Positions 9,931 through 18,800 of a stretch of 64,000 nt of DNA are shown here, piece after piece. Each line of letters begins with the position of its first letter. Position 1 is the stretch's first letter. Source of the stretch: Wocania ichthyoenteri Th78 (lineage in GTDB: Bacteria; Bacteroidota; Bacteroidia; Flavobacteriales; Flavobacteriaceae); the NCBI RefSeq assembly GCF_000789235.1, contig NZ_KN525716.1, positions 3,516,100 through 3,580,099 of the forward strand. The letters are read 5' to 3'. Under the pieces are notes generated by a model. The model saw only the letters and a program-made list of their open reading frames with translations. It made no database searches and was not told the origin of the DNA. The position numbers and the translations under genes were made by a program.

Positions 9931-10105
9931 TTGAGGTAAAAATAAGTATAAATATTTATGATAACTTTAAATTAATATTTTTTAATCATTTAATAATCAT
10001 ATCCCTATATGATTATTCTGTTGTTTTTGTAGTTTTTTTCTTGTTTAAAAGATATAGTTATAATATGTTTGTTGATTATTAATCAATTTAAAACTTAAAT
10101 CTATT

Positions 10106-10606
10106 ATGAAAAAATTATTATTATGTGCTGCTATTATAGTTTTTGGATTTTCCAAAATTAATGCTCAAGAAAATGTTGTAAAGTTTAATCCACTTGCTTT
10201 AATTGTTGGCTCGTTTGAAGTCGGTTATGAGAGAGTTTTAAGTGACAATCAGTCTATTCAATTGGATTTAGCTTATGCATCTTTTGATTCTGGTGCTTTT
10301 GACTATACAGGTTTTGGAGCTGGCGTACAATATAGGTTTTATCTTCAAAAAGCAAAAGAAGCACCAGTAGGTTGGTTTGCGGGTCCTGTAGCTAGTTATA
10401 CATCTACTAGTGCTGATAATGATTTTAAAACATCTGTATTTTCAGCTGGAGGAGTAGTTGGGTATCAATGGAATTGGAATCCAATAACATTAGATATTTA
10501 TGGAGGGCCAGCTTATTATAGTGTTAATGCCGATGATCCAACATTTGATTTTGGATTTGACGGCATAGGAGCAAGAATAGGGCTTTCTCTAGGTTTTGCT
10601 TTCTAA
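10106..10606 (+). CDS. Outer-membrane beta-barrel protein (DUF3575-like)
   Basis: The 166-residue protein has a signal peptide (residues 1-20, ending INAQ). Alternating hydrophobic, Gly-rich strands follow, and the C-terminal strand ends in Phe (RIGLSLGFAF), as in small eight-stranded outer-membrane barrels. The FNPLALIVGSFEVGYERVL segment is typical of DUF3575-like flavobacterial proteins. No enzymatic motif is present. It is a single-gene unit closed by a clear terminator and has no functional link to its neighbours. Confidence 0.75.
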   Translation: MKKLLLCAAIIVFGFSKINAQENVVKFNPLALIVGSFEVGYERVLSDNQSIQLDLAYASFDSGAFDYTGFGAGVQYRFYLQKAKEAPVGWFAGPVASYTSTSADNDFKTSVFSAGGVVGYQWNWNPITLDIYGGPAYYSVNADDPTFDFGFDGIGARIGLSLGFAF

Positions 10607-10626
10607 AAATAAAATATTGTAAAAAG

Positions 10627-10654
10627 AACCGAAGTGAAAAGCTTCGGTTTTTTT
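10627..10654 (+). terminator. Intrinsic terminator after the small barrel protein
   Basis: The stem aaccgaag (10627-10634) and cttcggtt (10642-10649) has a 7-base loop and is followed by a T-run to 10654. Confidence 0.85.
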
Positions 10655-10681
10655 ATGTCTAATTTTTAATATATTTACCTT

Positions 10682-11095
10682 ATGAAAAAACTAATCATCA
10701 TTAACGGCCCAAACCTTAATCTTTTAGGAAAAAGAGAACCTAATATTTATGGAAGTTTATCTTTTACTGAATTTTTAGATGAGGTTAAAACAAAATACAC
10801 TAACGTTGAAATTGATTACTTTCAATCGAATATTGAAGGTGAAATAATTGATAAGTTGCACGAAGTAGGTTTTAGTTATAATGGTATTATTTTAAATGCT
10901 GCTGCTTATACACATACCTCTGTAGGTATTGGTGATGCTGTTAAAGCTATTGAAACAGCGGTAGTAGAGGTTCATATTTCTAATACATTTAATAGAGAAG
11001 AATTTAGGCATCAATCGTTTATATCACCAAATGCTAGAGGTGTAATTCTTGGGTTTGGTTTGCAAAGTTATGAATTGGCTATTCAGAGTTTTTAG
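10682..11095 (+). CDS. aroQ: 3-dehydroquinate dehydratase, type II
   Basis: The 137-residue protein is a type II dehydroquinase, which converts 3-dehydroquinate to 3-dehydroshikimate in the shikimate pathway. The signature INGPNLNLLGKREPNIYG is at residues 6-23, with the catalytic Tyr and the Arg of the flexible loop. LNAAAYTHTSVGI lies at about 80, the catalytic His at about 100 in VEVHISNTFNREEFRH, and ISPNARGVILGFG near the end. The length is normal for the dodecameric enzyme. It is a lone gene followed by a palindromic terminator within a repeat element. Confidence 0.96.
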   Translation: MKKLIIINGPNLNLLGKREPNIYGSLSFTEFLDEVKTKYTNVEIDYFQSNIEGEIIDKLHEVGFSYNGIILNAAAYTHTSVGIGDAVKAIETAVVEVHISNTFNREEFRHQSFISPNARGVILGFGLQSYELAIQSF

Positions 11096-11103
11096 AGCTC
11101 CGC

Positions 11104-11235
11104 CTAGCCTCCCCAAATGGGAGAAATGCTTACTTGAATAAATAAAAAATGCGATTCTTAAATATTTAAGAATCGCATTTTTTATAAGAATACTTTTTCA
11201 ACAGAGTGAAAGTTCCTCCCCTTTGGGGAGGCTAG
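11104..11235. repeat. Nested inverted-repeat element between aroQ and lpdA
   Basis: The 14-bp sequence ctagcctccccaaa (11104-11117) is exactly inverted as tttggggaggctag (11222-11235). Inside lies a separate perfect 40-bp palindrome. The cctccccaaa / tttggggagg arms resemble dispersed intergenic repeats common in flavobacteria, so this may be a REP/MITE-like element. Confidence 0.6.
11144..11183. terminator. Perfect palindromic bidirectional terminator
   Basis: The 40-bp segment is a perfect palindrome with half-site aaaaaatgcgattcttaaat. It has A-run and T-run ends and lies between the convergent aroQ (+) and lpdA (-) genes. Confidence 0.85.
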
Positions 11236-11245
11236 AAGGTGCTTT

Positions 11246-12622
11246 TTACAAATGTATCACTTCATCATAGGCATCAGCAACAGCTTCCATAACCGCCTCA
11301 CTCATTGTTGGATGCGGGTGTACTGTTTTTAATACTTCATGTCCTGTAGTTTCAAGTTTTCTACCTAAAACAGCTTCGGCAATCATATCAGTAACACCAG
11401 CGCCAATCATATGGCAACCTAACCATTCGCCATATTTAGCATCAAAAATAACTTTTACAAAACCATCTTTTGCCCCAGAAGCACTTGCTTTTCCAGATGC
11501 CGAGAAAGGAAATTTACCAACTTTAATATCTAAGCCTTTGTCTTTAGCTTGCTTTTCGGTTAAACCAACCGATGCAATTTCTGGAGAGCAATAGGTACAA
11601 CCTGGAATATTTCCGTAATCTAAAGCTTCAACATGTTGCCCTGCAAGTTTTTCAACACATAAAATCCCTTCCGCAGAAGCGACATGTGCTAATGCTTGAC
11701 CTGGAGTAACATCGCCAATAGCATAATACCCTGGAATGTTAGTTTGGTAAAAATCATTCACTAAAATTTTATCTCTATCAACTACAATACCAACATCTTC
11801 TAATCCTATATTTTCAATATTCGATTTAATTCCTACAGCAGAAAGAATAATATCTGCTTCCAGGATGATTTCTTCTCCTTTTTTAGTTTTTACTGTAGCT
11901 TTAACGCCATTACCAGATGTGTCTACTTTTGTAACTTCAGATGAAGTCATAATTTTTATACCGCTCTTTTTAAATGAACGCTCTAATTGTTTCGATACAT
12001 CTTCGTCTTCAACAGGTACTATGTTTGGTAAATATTCAACAATAATTACCTCGGTTCCCATAGAGTTGTAGAAATAAGCAAACTCAACGCCAATAGCACC
12101 AGATCCTACTACAATCATTTTTTTAGGTTGCTTAGCTAAGGTCATCGCTTCTCTATATCCAATTACTTTTTTACCATCTTGAGGCAAACTAGGTAATTCG
12201 CGAGAGCGTGCTCCAGTAGCTATAATAATATTATCTGCGCTATATTCTTTTCCATCAACATCAATCTTTTTTCCAGGTTTTAATTTTCCAAAACCTTCAA
12301 TAACATCAATTTTATTTTTCTTCATTAAAAACTGTACGCCTTTACTCATGCCATCTGCTACACCACGGCTTCGTTTTACTACAGCGTCAAAATCTTTATC
12401 GTAATCCTTAACAGATAATCCGTAATCGCCAGCATGTTTAAGATATTCAAATACCTGAGCAGATTTTAGTAAGGCTTTAGTAGGGATACAACCCCAATTT
12501 AAGCATACACCACCTAAATTTTCTTTTTCAACAATAGCAGTTTTAAAACCCAATTGAGAGGCTCTAATGGCAGTAACATAACCACCAGGACCACTTCCAA
12601 GTACAATAATATCGTATTTCAT
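11246..12622 (-). CDS. lpdA: Dihydrolipoyl dehydrogenase (E3)
   Basis: The 458-residue flavoenzyme reoxidises dihydrolipoamide with NAD+ for the 2-oxoacid dehydrogenase complexes. Visible motifs are the FAD-binding VLGSGPGGYVTAI (residues 6-18), the redox disulfide GGVCLNWGCIPTKAL (about 37-51), the NAD-binding VVGSGAIGVEFA (about 172) and the C-terminal HPHPTMSEAV with the catalytic His-Glu pair. All catalytic residues are present. It stands alone, away from the E1/E2 genes. Confidence 0.95.
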   Translation of the reverse strand: MKYDIIVLGSGPGGYVTAIRASQLGFKTAIVEKENLGGVCLNWGCIPTKALLKSAQVFEYLKHAGDYGLSVKDYDKDFDAVVKRSRGVADGMSKGVQFLMKKNKIDVIEGFGKLKPGKKIDVDGKEYSADNIIIATGARSRELPSLPQDGKKVIGYREAMTLAKQPKKMIVVGSGAIGVEFAYFYNSMGTEVIIVEYLPNIVPVEDEDVSKQLERSFKKSGIKIMTSSEVTKVDTSGNGVKATVKTKKGEEIILEADIILSAVGIKSNIENIGLEDVGIVVDRDKILVNDFYQTNIPGYYAIGDVTPGQALAHVASAEGILCVEKLAGQHVEALDYGNIPGCTYCSPEIASVGLTEKQAKDKGLDIKVGKFPFSASGKASASGAKDGFVKVIFDAKYGEWLGCHMIGAGVTDMIAEAVLGRKLETTGHEVLKTVHPHPTMSEAVMEAVADAYDEVIHL

Positions 12623-12743
12623 CTGTAAAATTTTAAGTCGTTTTTTTGAAGCTACGAATTTACGAAATCGAATTTGAATAAAGAATTTAGAATCCTATAA
12701 ATTTACATCTTTAATAGTACCTTTACGCTGCAAGTTTTATTAT

Positions 12744-14021
12744 ATGAATATACCTAGAACAAGTTTTCCGAGAATTATTATAATTGGTGGAGGTTTTGCA
12801 GGCATTGCATTAGCTAAAAAATTATCAAAACAAGAGGTTCAAGTGGTGTTATTAGATAAGAATAATTATCACAATTTTCAGCCTTTATTATATCAAGTTT
12901 CTACTGGTGGATTAGAGCCAGATTCTATTGCATACCCCATTAGAAAGGTGTTAAAGGACTTTCCTAATTTTCATTTTAGATTAGCTAATGTTGACGAGAT
13001 TGATGCTAAAAATAACACAGTTATTACGAATATTGGTAACTTAAAATTTGATTATTTAGTGGTGGCATCAGGTTCTAAAACTAATTATTTTGGAAATGCC
13101 GAAGTTGAAAAGCATAGTATGGCAATGAAAACCATACCACAATCTTTAAACTTAAGAAGTTTAATACTTGAAAATTTTGAAGATGCTCTGTTAACCTCTA
13201 ATCTTCACGAACGAAATGCGCTAATGAATTTTGTAATTGTTGGTGGTGGACCAACCGGTGTTGAGCTAGCTGGAGCTTTGGCTGAAATAAAAAAAGGCAT
13301 TCTGCCAAAAGATTACCCAGATTTAGATACGCGTTCGGTGCAAATAAATATCATTCAATCAAGTGATTGTATTTTAAAAGGTATGAGCGATAAAGCGTCT
13401 CAAAAGGCTGAAGATTTCTTAGAAAAATTAGGCGTTAATGTATGGAAAAATATAAGAGTTACTAATTATGATGGAAAAACAGTAACTACAAATACCGATT
13501 TAATTTTTGAAACGGCAACTGTTATTTGGGCAGCAGGAGTAAAAGGTGCACTTATAAAAGGGTTGGATGCTGCGGATTTTATAACTAGAAGCAACCGACT
13601 TTTAGTAAACGAATTTAACCAAGTAAAAGACTATAATCACATTTTTGCAATCGGAGATATTGCCTGTATGGTAACTAATGATTTTCCTGACGGATTACCA
13701 ATGATGGCACAACCAGCTATTCAACAAGGTAAACAATTGGGTGATAATATGTTGCAATTACTTGAGGGTAAACCCATGAAATCTTTTGTATATAAAGACA
13801 AGGGTGTTATGGCAACAATTGGTAGAAATAAAGCGGTTGTAGATTTAAAACGATTTAAATTTCAAGGTATTTTTGCATGGTATGTTTGGATGTTTGTGCA
13901 TTTGTTTTTTCTTATAGGTTTTAGAAACCGAATGGTTGTATTTATAAATTGGGTATATAATTATGTGCGTTTTGATAGAGAAGCACGTTTAATTATAAGA
14001 CCTTTTAAAAGAAAGAATTAA
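12744..14021 (+). CDS. ndh: Type II NADH dehydrogenase (NAD(P)/FAD-dependent oxidoreductase)
   Basis: The 425-residue protein has two dinucleotide folds: IIIGGGFAGIALAKKL (about 12-27) for FAD and FVIVGGGPTGVELAGALAE (about 163) for NAD(P)H. The quinone-site-like segment PLLYQVSTGGLEPDSIAYPIR follows the first. The C-terminus (FAWYVWMFVHLFFLIGFRNR) is an amphipathic or membrane-inserting helix typical of NDH-2. It transfers electrons from NADH to quinone at the inner membrane without pumping protons. It stands as a single gene with its own upstream gap. Confidence 0.88.
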   Translation: MNIPRTSFPRIIIIGGGFAGIALAKKLSKQEVQVVLLDKNNYHNFQPLLYQVSTGGLEPDSIAYPIRKVLKDFPNFHFRLANVDEIDAKNNTVITNIGNLKFDYLVVASGSKTNYFGNAEVEKHSMAMKTIPQSLNLRSLILENFEDALLTSNLHERNALMNFVIVGGGPTGVELAGALAEIKKGILPKDYPDLDTRSVQINIIQSSDCILKGMSDKASQKAEDFLEKLGVNVWKNIRVTNYDGKTVTTNTDLIFETATVIWAAGVKGALIKGLDAADFITRSNRLLVNEFNQVKDYNHIFAIGDIACMVTNDFPDGLPMMAQPAIQQGKQLGDNMLQLLEGKPMKSFVYKDKGVMATIGRNKAVVDLKRFKFQGIFAWYVWMFVHLFFLIGFRNRMVVFINWVYNYVRFDREARLIIRPFKRKN

Positions 14022-14127
14022 TTGTATGTAATTAATTTATTAATTTAAATACTATGAAGTAAAGCATTAATTTTCAGTAATTTTAGTTAACTTGTTGAGG
14101 TATTAACCAACTAAAATTTTATTAAAA

Positions 14128-15069
14128 ATGAAAAAACATGCGATTATCTTCGTGATGATGTTCTCTGTCATCATGTACTCTCAAAAGAAAAAAAACGGAA
14201 AAATTTACAATGAACATCCAGCAATTCAAACCGTAGAAGCAATGCAACAAGCTTTTATAAAAGGTGATACTATTGGTCTTAAAAGTTATTTACATGATGA
14301 TTTTAAGGCTTTTAATGGGATGAATTCAAACCCTGATGCTAAAGGTACTTCTAAGTCAGTTTTATTGAGGCAATCCATTTTTTGGGTGAATAACGCATCT
14401 TATTTGAGTATTGAACGAACAAATGGTGCTTATCCTGATGCTTTGGAGTATGAGGATAATGATAACAAAGATATAATGTGGGTTCAAACATGGGATCAAT
14501 TAAAAGGGGTACACAACGAAACAGGTGTTAAGTTAAATATGCCTATTCACAGATTGTTTCGAGTTGATAAGGACAACAAAATTTTAACCATGATAACTTA
14601 TGATGATGGAACTGTTTTTGATGAATTGAGAAGTAGTTTTGTTACCAGAAGTAATGGAACTATATACAATCATCATGACAATATTAACAAGGTAAGGAGG
14701 ATGATGGCAGCGTTAGAACATAGTGATGTTGATAAGGCTTTTAGTTATTTTACCGAAAAGGCTAGATTTACGAATTTAGACATGAAAGATGATGAATTTA
14801 ATACTTTAGAACAAGAAATTGAAGGATTTAAGAAGATGCTTGAAAATTGGACTATTGAAAGTATTGATGTAAATGGATATCCTGATTACTTAGAGTATGA
14901 ATTAGGAGGAGGAAAGCTTGTGCAATCATGGTGGACAGCTAGAATGACTAGAAAATCTGATGGTAAAAAAATTAAACTGCCCCTTATGTTTATTCATGAT
15001 TTTAATGATGAAGGTGAAATAATAAGCGAAGCTGGATATTATACATTGCAAGCGTTGTCTGCAAAATAA
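14128..15069 (+). CDS. Exported protein with two NTF2/SnoaL-like domains
   Basis: The 313-residue product has a short signal peptide (residues 1-18, ending MYSQ). Two similar halves follow, about 30-165 and 178-310, each with the helix-plus-curved-sheet pattern of NTF2/SnoaL-like proteins (HPAIQTVEAMQQAFIKGDTI and NINKVRRMMAALEHSDVDKA start the halves). Such folds bind small ligands or act as ketosteroid isomerase-like enzymes. No catalytic pair can be assigned here. The internal duplication is visible in the spacing of Asp-Tyr-Leu-Glu-Tyr segments in both halves. Confidence 0.7.
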   Translation: MKKHAIIFVMMFSVIMYSQKKKNGKIYNEHPAIQTVEAMQQAFIKGDTIGLKSYLHDDFKAFNGMNSNPDAKGTSKSVLLRQSIFWVNNASYLSIERTNGAYPDALEYEDNDNKDIMWVQTWDQLKGVHNETGVKLNMPIHRLFRVDKDNKILTMITYDDGTVFDELRSSFVTRSNGTIYNHHDNINKVRRMMAALEHSDVDKAFSYFTEKARFTNLDMKDDEFNTLEQEIEGFKKMLENWTIESIDVNGYPDYLEYELGGGKLVQSWWTARMTRKSDGKKIKLPLMFIHDFNDEGEIISEAGYYTLQALSAK

Positions 15070-15135
15070 ATTTTTAAGTTTAATAAAACTAACTCTTCAA
15101 ATTAAATTTTGGAGGGTTTTTACTTTTATAAGAAT

Positions 15136-15690
15136 TTATAAATCATCAGTAAAATGACGTTTTCCTTTTTCTTTAGCAAATTTATCTTCATTATATTTTA
15201 AAGAATTTCCTTTTGGAATAGATAAAGATTGCCAATCATCACCTTTAATGAGTTTACCTAAAAACACCATTTGCCCAATGTGATAGGAGTAGTGTGCCAA
15301 TTGTCTATTAATAGCTTCAGTAATGGTGTGTCCTTGGTTTCTAATATAAATAATGCGTTCCAAGTCATCATTTTTTAAAGGGCTAATTGCGTTAAATAAA
15401 CAAGCCCAACCACTTTCCCATGCAGCTATTAAATCTTCACTGGTTTTAAAAGAATCGATAAATTCTTTATCCCGTTGTCGCCATTCTTTTTCACCATCTT
15501 CACTTAAAAAATTGGTCCATCTGCTCAACATATTGCCTGCAACATGCTTTACAATTATAGCAATACTGTTAGAACCTTCGTTACTCTGCCATTGTATATC
15601 TTCAAACGTAAGTTGATTTAAAGTTTTATCACCAAGACTTTTATAATATTCAAATTGTTTGATGATGCTTGCTAAATAAGAAGTTTCCAT
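15136..15690 (-). CDS. DinB-like / DUF1572 family protein
   Basis: The 184-residue protein matches the DUF1572 branch of the DinB four-helix-bundle superfamily. The pattern is NSIAIIVKHVAGNMLSRWTN (first His), a central Glu/Trp-rich helix, and HYSYHIGQMVFLGKL (second His pair). Members bind a metal with three histidines, and some are thiol-dependent transferases. The substrate is unknown. It is a single gene on the minus strand between two unrelated genes. Confidence 0.8.
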   Translation of the reverse strand: METSYLASIIKQFEYYKSLGDKTLNQLTFEDIQWQSNEGSNSIAIIVKHVAGNMLSRWTNFLSEDGEKEWRQRDKEFIDSFKTSEDLIAAWESGWACLFNAISPLKNDDLERIIYIRNQGHTITEAINRQLAHYSYHIGQMVFLGKLIKGDDWQSLSIPKGNSLKYNEDKFAKEKGKRHFTDDL

Positions 15691-15798
15691 ATTGTAAATG
15701 TAAATTAGAAAAGAAGAAATTCCAAAACAGCAAATCCTAAATTCAAAAAAACTCGAATAACTTTGGAATTTAGTTTTTTGAATAATGATTTTTAAAGC

Positions 15799-16287
15799 TT
15801 AATTATCAGCAACAAACTTTAAAGCAACTCCATTAATACAGTGTCTTTTTCCAGTTGTGTTTTTTGGGCCATCATTAAAAACATGCCCTAAATGTCCGCC
15901 GCAAGTCGCACAATGTGCTTCGGTTCGTGTGTATCCTAAATCATTATCAGTAGAAAAAGCAACATTACCTTTTATTTCTCTATCAAAACTAGGCCAACCT
16001 GTACCGGAATCGAATTTATGTTTACTTTTAAATAAAGGCGTATTACATGCTGCGCAATGGTATGTACCTTCTGAATAATTTTTATTTAAATGACTTGAAA
16101 ATGCACGCTCGGTACCCGCTTCTCGTAAAACATAATATTCCATTTCAGATAATTCAGCTTTCCATTCGCTTTCAGTTTTAGAGACTTTATAAATTTTGGA
16201 TGCTTCTTCTTTTTGCTTTTGAGCAGAAGAATTACAATTGAAAAATAATATTAAAGTAAATAATGGTATTAATTTATTAATGATCAT
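15799..16287 (-). CDS. msrB: Peptide-methionine (R)-S-oxide reductase, lipoprotein form
   Basis: The 162-residue enzyme reduces methionine-R-sulfoxide in proteins. Its core shows the zinc-binding pairs CAAC and CATC, the substrate loop GTGWPSF, and the catalytic Cys in RHCINGVALKF near the C-terminus. The N-terminus (LFTLILFFNCNS) is a lipoprotein signal with Cys18, so the mature enzyme should be membrane-anchored in the periplasm. It is a single gene. Confidence 0.93.
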   Translation of the reverse strand: MIINKLIPLFTLILFFNCNSSAQKQKEEASKIYKVSKTESEWKAELSEMEYYVLREAGTERAFSSHLNKNYSEGTYHCAACNTPLFKSKHKFDSGTGWPSFDREIKGNVAFSTDNDLGYTRTEAHCATCGGHLGHVFNDGPKNTTGKRHCINGVALKFVADN

Positions 16288-16508
16288 AGTAAAAAATTTA
16301 TATGATATGTGTCGGTATCAAACGTTAAACATAACAAATAAAAATAGATTAAAAAGTATAGTATTTAAGGTAAACTTAAAATCAAATGCGTTAATTTTAA
16401 ATTTCATTATAATTTACTTTTACAATAATGTGACATATAATTAAATTCTGTGTCAAAAATTAAAGGTACAATTTTTGTATTTTTATAGAATATTAAAACC
16501 CTATTAAA

Positions 16509-17324
16509 ATGAAACTAAAAAATACTATTATAATATTTGGGATGGCGCTACTAAGTTTTTCATGTGCAGAAAACCCATTTACAGGAAAAAAGACCATGGC
16601 TTTAGTGCCAAATTCTCAATTATTCCCAACAGCTTTTGCACAATACGACCAGTTTTTAACAGAAAATAAAGTTGTTACAGGAACAAAAGATGCAGAAATG
16701 ATAACTCGTGTAGGGCAGCGTATTGCCGTGGCTGCCGAACGTTGGTTAAATGCAAATGGACATCAAGGTTATTTAAAAGATTATAAATGGGAATATAATT
16801 TAGTTGATGATAAAACAGTAAATGCTTGGTGTATGCCTGGTGGTAAGATTGTGTTTTATACAGGAATATTACCAATTGCTAAAGGTGAAACAGGAGTCGC
16901 TGCTATTATGGGTCATGAAGTTGCACATGCATTAGCAAACCACGGACAACAACGTATGAGTGCTGCTTATTTACAGCAAGGTGTTGCATTAGCCGGAAAT
17001 ATAGCGATTAAAGACGAACAATCTAGAAATGCTTTTAATCAATACTATGGTATTGGTTCTCAGGTTGGTGTTATGCTTCCTTTTAGTAGAGCACATGAAA
17101 CTGAAGCTGATAAAATCGGATTATATTTAATGGCAGTTGCTGGTTATAATCCAGATGAAGCTGCTGAATTATGGAAACGTATGAAAGCTAATAGTGGCGG
17201 ACAAGCACCACCAGAGATTTTAAGTACGCACCCATCAAACGATTCTCGTATTGCAAATTTAAAAGCATTAGCACCACAAGCTAAAGCGGAAGCTAAAAAG
17301 TTTGGTGTTACCTCGTTTAGATAA
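16509..17324 (+). CDS. M48-family zinc metallopeptidase, lipoprotein
   Basis: The 271-residue protein has a lipobox-type signal (LLSFSCAEN, Cys19) and an M48 domain. The active-site helix HEVAHALANH (HExxH, about 136-145) is followed by a third zinc ligand region RAHETEADKIGLYLM (about 197). It resembles LoiP/YggG and BepA, periplasmic proteases that help outer-membrane quality control. The catalytic set is complete. It is closed by a terminator directly before the next start codon. Confidence 0.9.
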   Translation: MKLKNTIIIFGMALLSFSCAENPFTGKKTMALVPNSQLFPTAFAQYDQFLTENKVVTGTKDAEMITRVGQRIAVAAERWLNANGHQGYLKDYKWEYNLVDDKTVNAWCMPGGKIVFYTGILPIAKGETGVAAIMGHEVAHALANHGQQRMSAAYLQQGVALAGNIAIKDEQSRNAFNQYYGIGSQVGVMLPFSRAHETEADKIGLYLMAVAGYNPDEAAELWKRMKANSGGQAPPEILSTHPSNDSRIANLKALAPQAKAEAKKFGVTSFR

Positions 17325-17361
17325 AAAATTTATCTTTTTTAAAATATTTGACTATTTTAGG

Positions 17362-17389
17362 AGCTGCTCATAAAAGGGCAGCTTTTTTT
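17362..17389 (+). terminator. Terminator abutting the next start codon
   Basis: The stem agctgc (17362-17367) and gcagct (17377-17382) is followed by seven T residues to 17389. The ATG of the MFS transporter gene begins at 17390, so the hairpin occupies its whole 5' leader. Confidence 0.75.
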
Positions 17390-18748
17390 ATGAATCAACT
17401 AAAAAAAGGAAGTAAAAAACTTCTTAACGCTTGGGCATTTTACGATTGGGCAAATTCTGTCTATACACTTACAATAGCATCATCCATATTTCCTATTTTT
17501 TATTCGGCATTATTTCTTTCCGAAATAAAGAATGTGCAAGCTTTCGGGATGGAGTTTAAAAGCACAGCATTAATAACTTTTGTTACAGCATTTACTTTTT
17601 TAGTGGTAGCTTTTATGTCTCCGATACTATCTGGTATTGCTGATTATGTAGGGAATAAAAAGAGTTTTTTAAAGTTTTTTTGCTACGTAGGAAGTGCTGG
17701 TTGTATAGGTTTATATTGGTTTGATATTTCTCCAGATAGGATTCATTTAAGCTTACTATTCTATTTTATGGGACTTATAGGGTACTGGGGAAGTTTGGTG
17801 TTTTATAATTCGTATTTGCCAGATATTGCTTTTGAAGAGCAGCAAGATGCTATCAGTGCGAAAGGATTTTCAATGGGATATATTGGTAGTGTGTTATTAC
17901 TAATTTTAAATTTAGCTATGACTATGTATCCTGATGTTTTTTCATTAAAGGATAGGCTTGCTGAAAATGGAGAAGTTATAGAGACAGCGGCTCAAGTAGC
18001 TATGAGATATTCATTTGTAACTGTTGGTATTTGGTGGGCTTTATTTAGTCAATATTCATTTTATTATTTACCTAAAGGCACTTCTTCTGGTCATAAAGTA
18101 ACGCGAGCTGTTATTTTTAATGGATTGAAAGAATTGAGATTAGTTTGGAAACAGCTTAAACAAGACTTAAGGTTAAAACGTTATTTGTATGCTTTTTTTG
18201 TATTTAGCATGGCTGTACAAACAATCATGTTAATTGCTGTGTATTTTGGCGAAGAGGAAATAGCATGGGGAGGCGATAGTGAAAAAACAATGGGATTAAT
18301 TGTAAGCATTTTGGTCATACAAATTGTTGCGGTTTTTGGGGCGATATTAACCTCAAGAGCTTCAAAGAAATATGGAAATATTAAAACGCTTATAGCTGTA
18401 AATGGTATTTGGATGTGCCTATGTTTTTATGCTTATTTTATGAAAACACCTATACAGTTTTATATAGCAGCCTCAGTAGTTGGTTTGGTAATGGGAGGTA
18501 TTCAAGCATTAGCAAGATCAACCTATTCTAAGTTTTTGCCAGAAACCGACGATACAACTTCATATTTTAGTTTTTATGATGTTGCTGAAAAAATTGGAAT
18601 TGTTATTGGTATGATTATTTTCGCAACTATTGACCAGATTACAGGTAGCATGCGAAATGCTATTTTGTTTCTATTTATTTTCTTTTTATTTGGAATCGTT
18701 TTATTGTTTAGAGTTCCAAAAGAAGAAACTACTAAAACTGAATCATAA
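17390..18748 (+). CDS. MFS transporter, Atg22/UMF1-like
   Basis: The protein of 452 residues (from the ATG at 17390, starting MNQLKKGSKK) has about 11-12 hydrophobic helices. The early motif AWAFYDWANSVY (here NAWAFYDWANSVYTLTIASS) is the hallmark of the UMF1/Atg22-like MFS branch. The open frame extends 14 codons upstream to 17348, but that part lies inside the terminator hairpin of the preceding gene, so I chose the internal ATG. The substrate is unknown; yeast Atg22 exports amino acids. Confidence 0.85.
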   Translation: MNQLKKGSKKLLNAWAFYDWANSVYTLTIASSIFPIFYSALFLSEIKNVQAFGMEFKSTALITFVTAFTFLVVAFMSPILSGIADYVGNKKSFLKFFCYVGSAGCIGLYWFDISPDRIHLSLLFYFMGLIGYWGSLVFYNSYLPDIAFEEQQDAISAKGFSMGYIGSVLLLILNLAMTMYPDVFSLKDRLAENGEVIETAAQVAMRYSFVTVGIWWALFSQYSFYYLPKGTSSGHKVTRAVIFNGLKELRLVWKQLKQDLRLKRYLYAFFVFSMAVQTIMLIAVYFGEEEIAWGGDSEKTMGLIVSILVIQIVAVFGAILTSRASKKYGNIKTLIAVNGIWMCLCFYAYFMKTPIQFYIAASVVGLVMGGIQALARSTYSKFLPETDDTTSYFSFYDVAEKIGIVIGMIIFATIDQITGSMRNAILFLFIFFLFGIVLLFRVPKEETTKTES

Positions 18749-18750
18749 CA

Positions 18751-18778
18751 AAAAAACCACTCATTGAGTGGCTTTTTT
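18751..18778. terminator. Bidirectional terminator
   Basis: The hairpin ccactc-att-gagtgg (18757-18771) is flanked by an A-run and a T-run. It lies between the convergent MFS gene (+) and the head-GIN gene (-). Confidence 0.8.
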
Positions 18779-18800
18779 GTTTTAAATAAATTACTGAACA

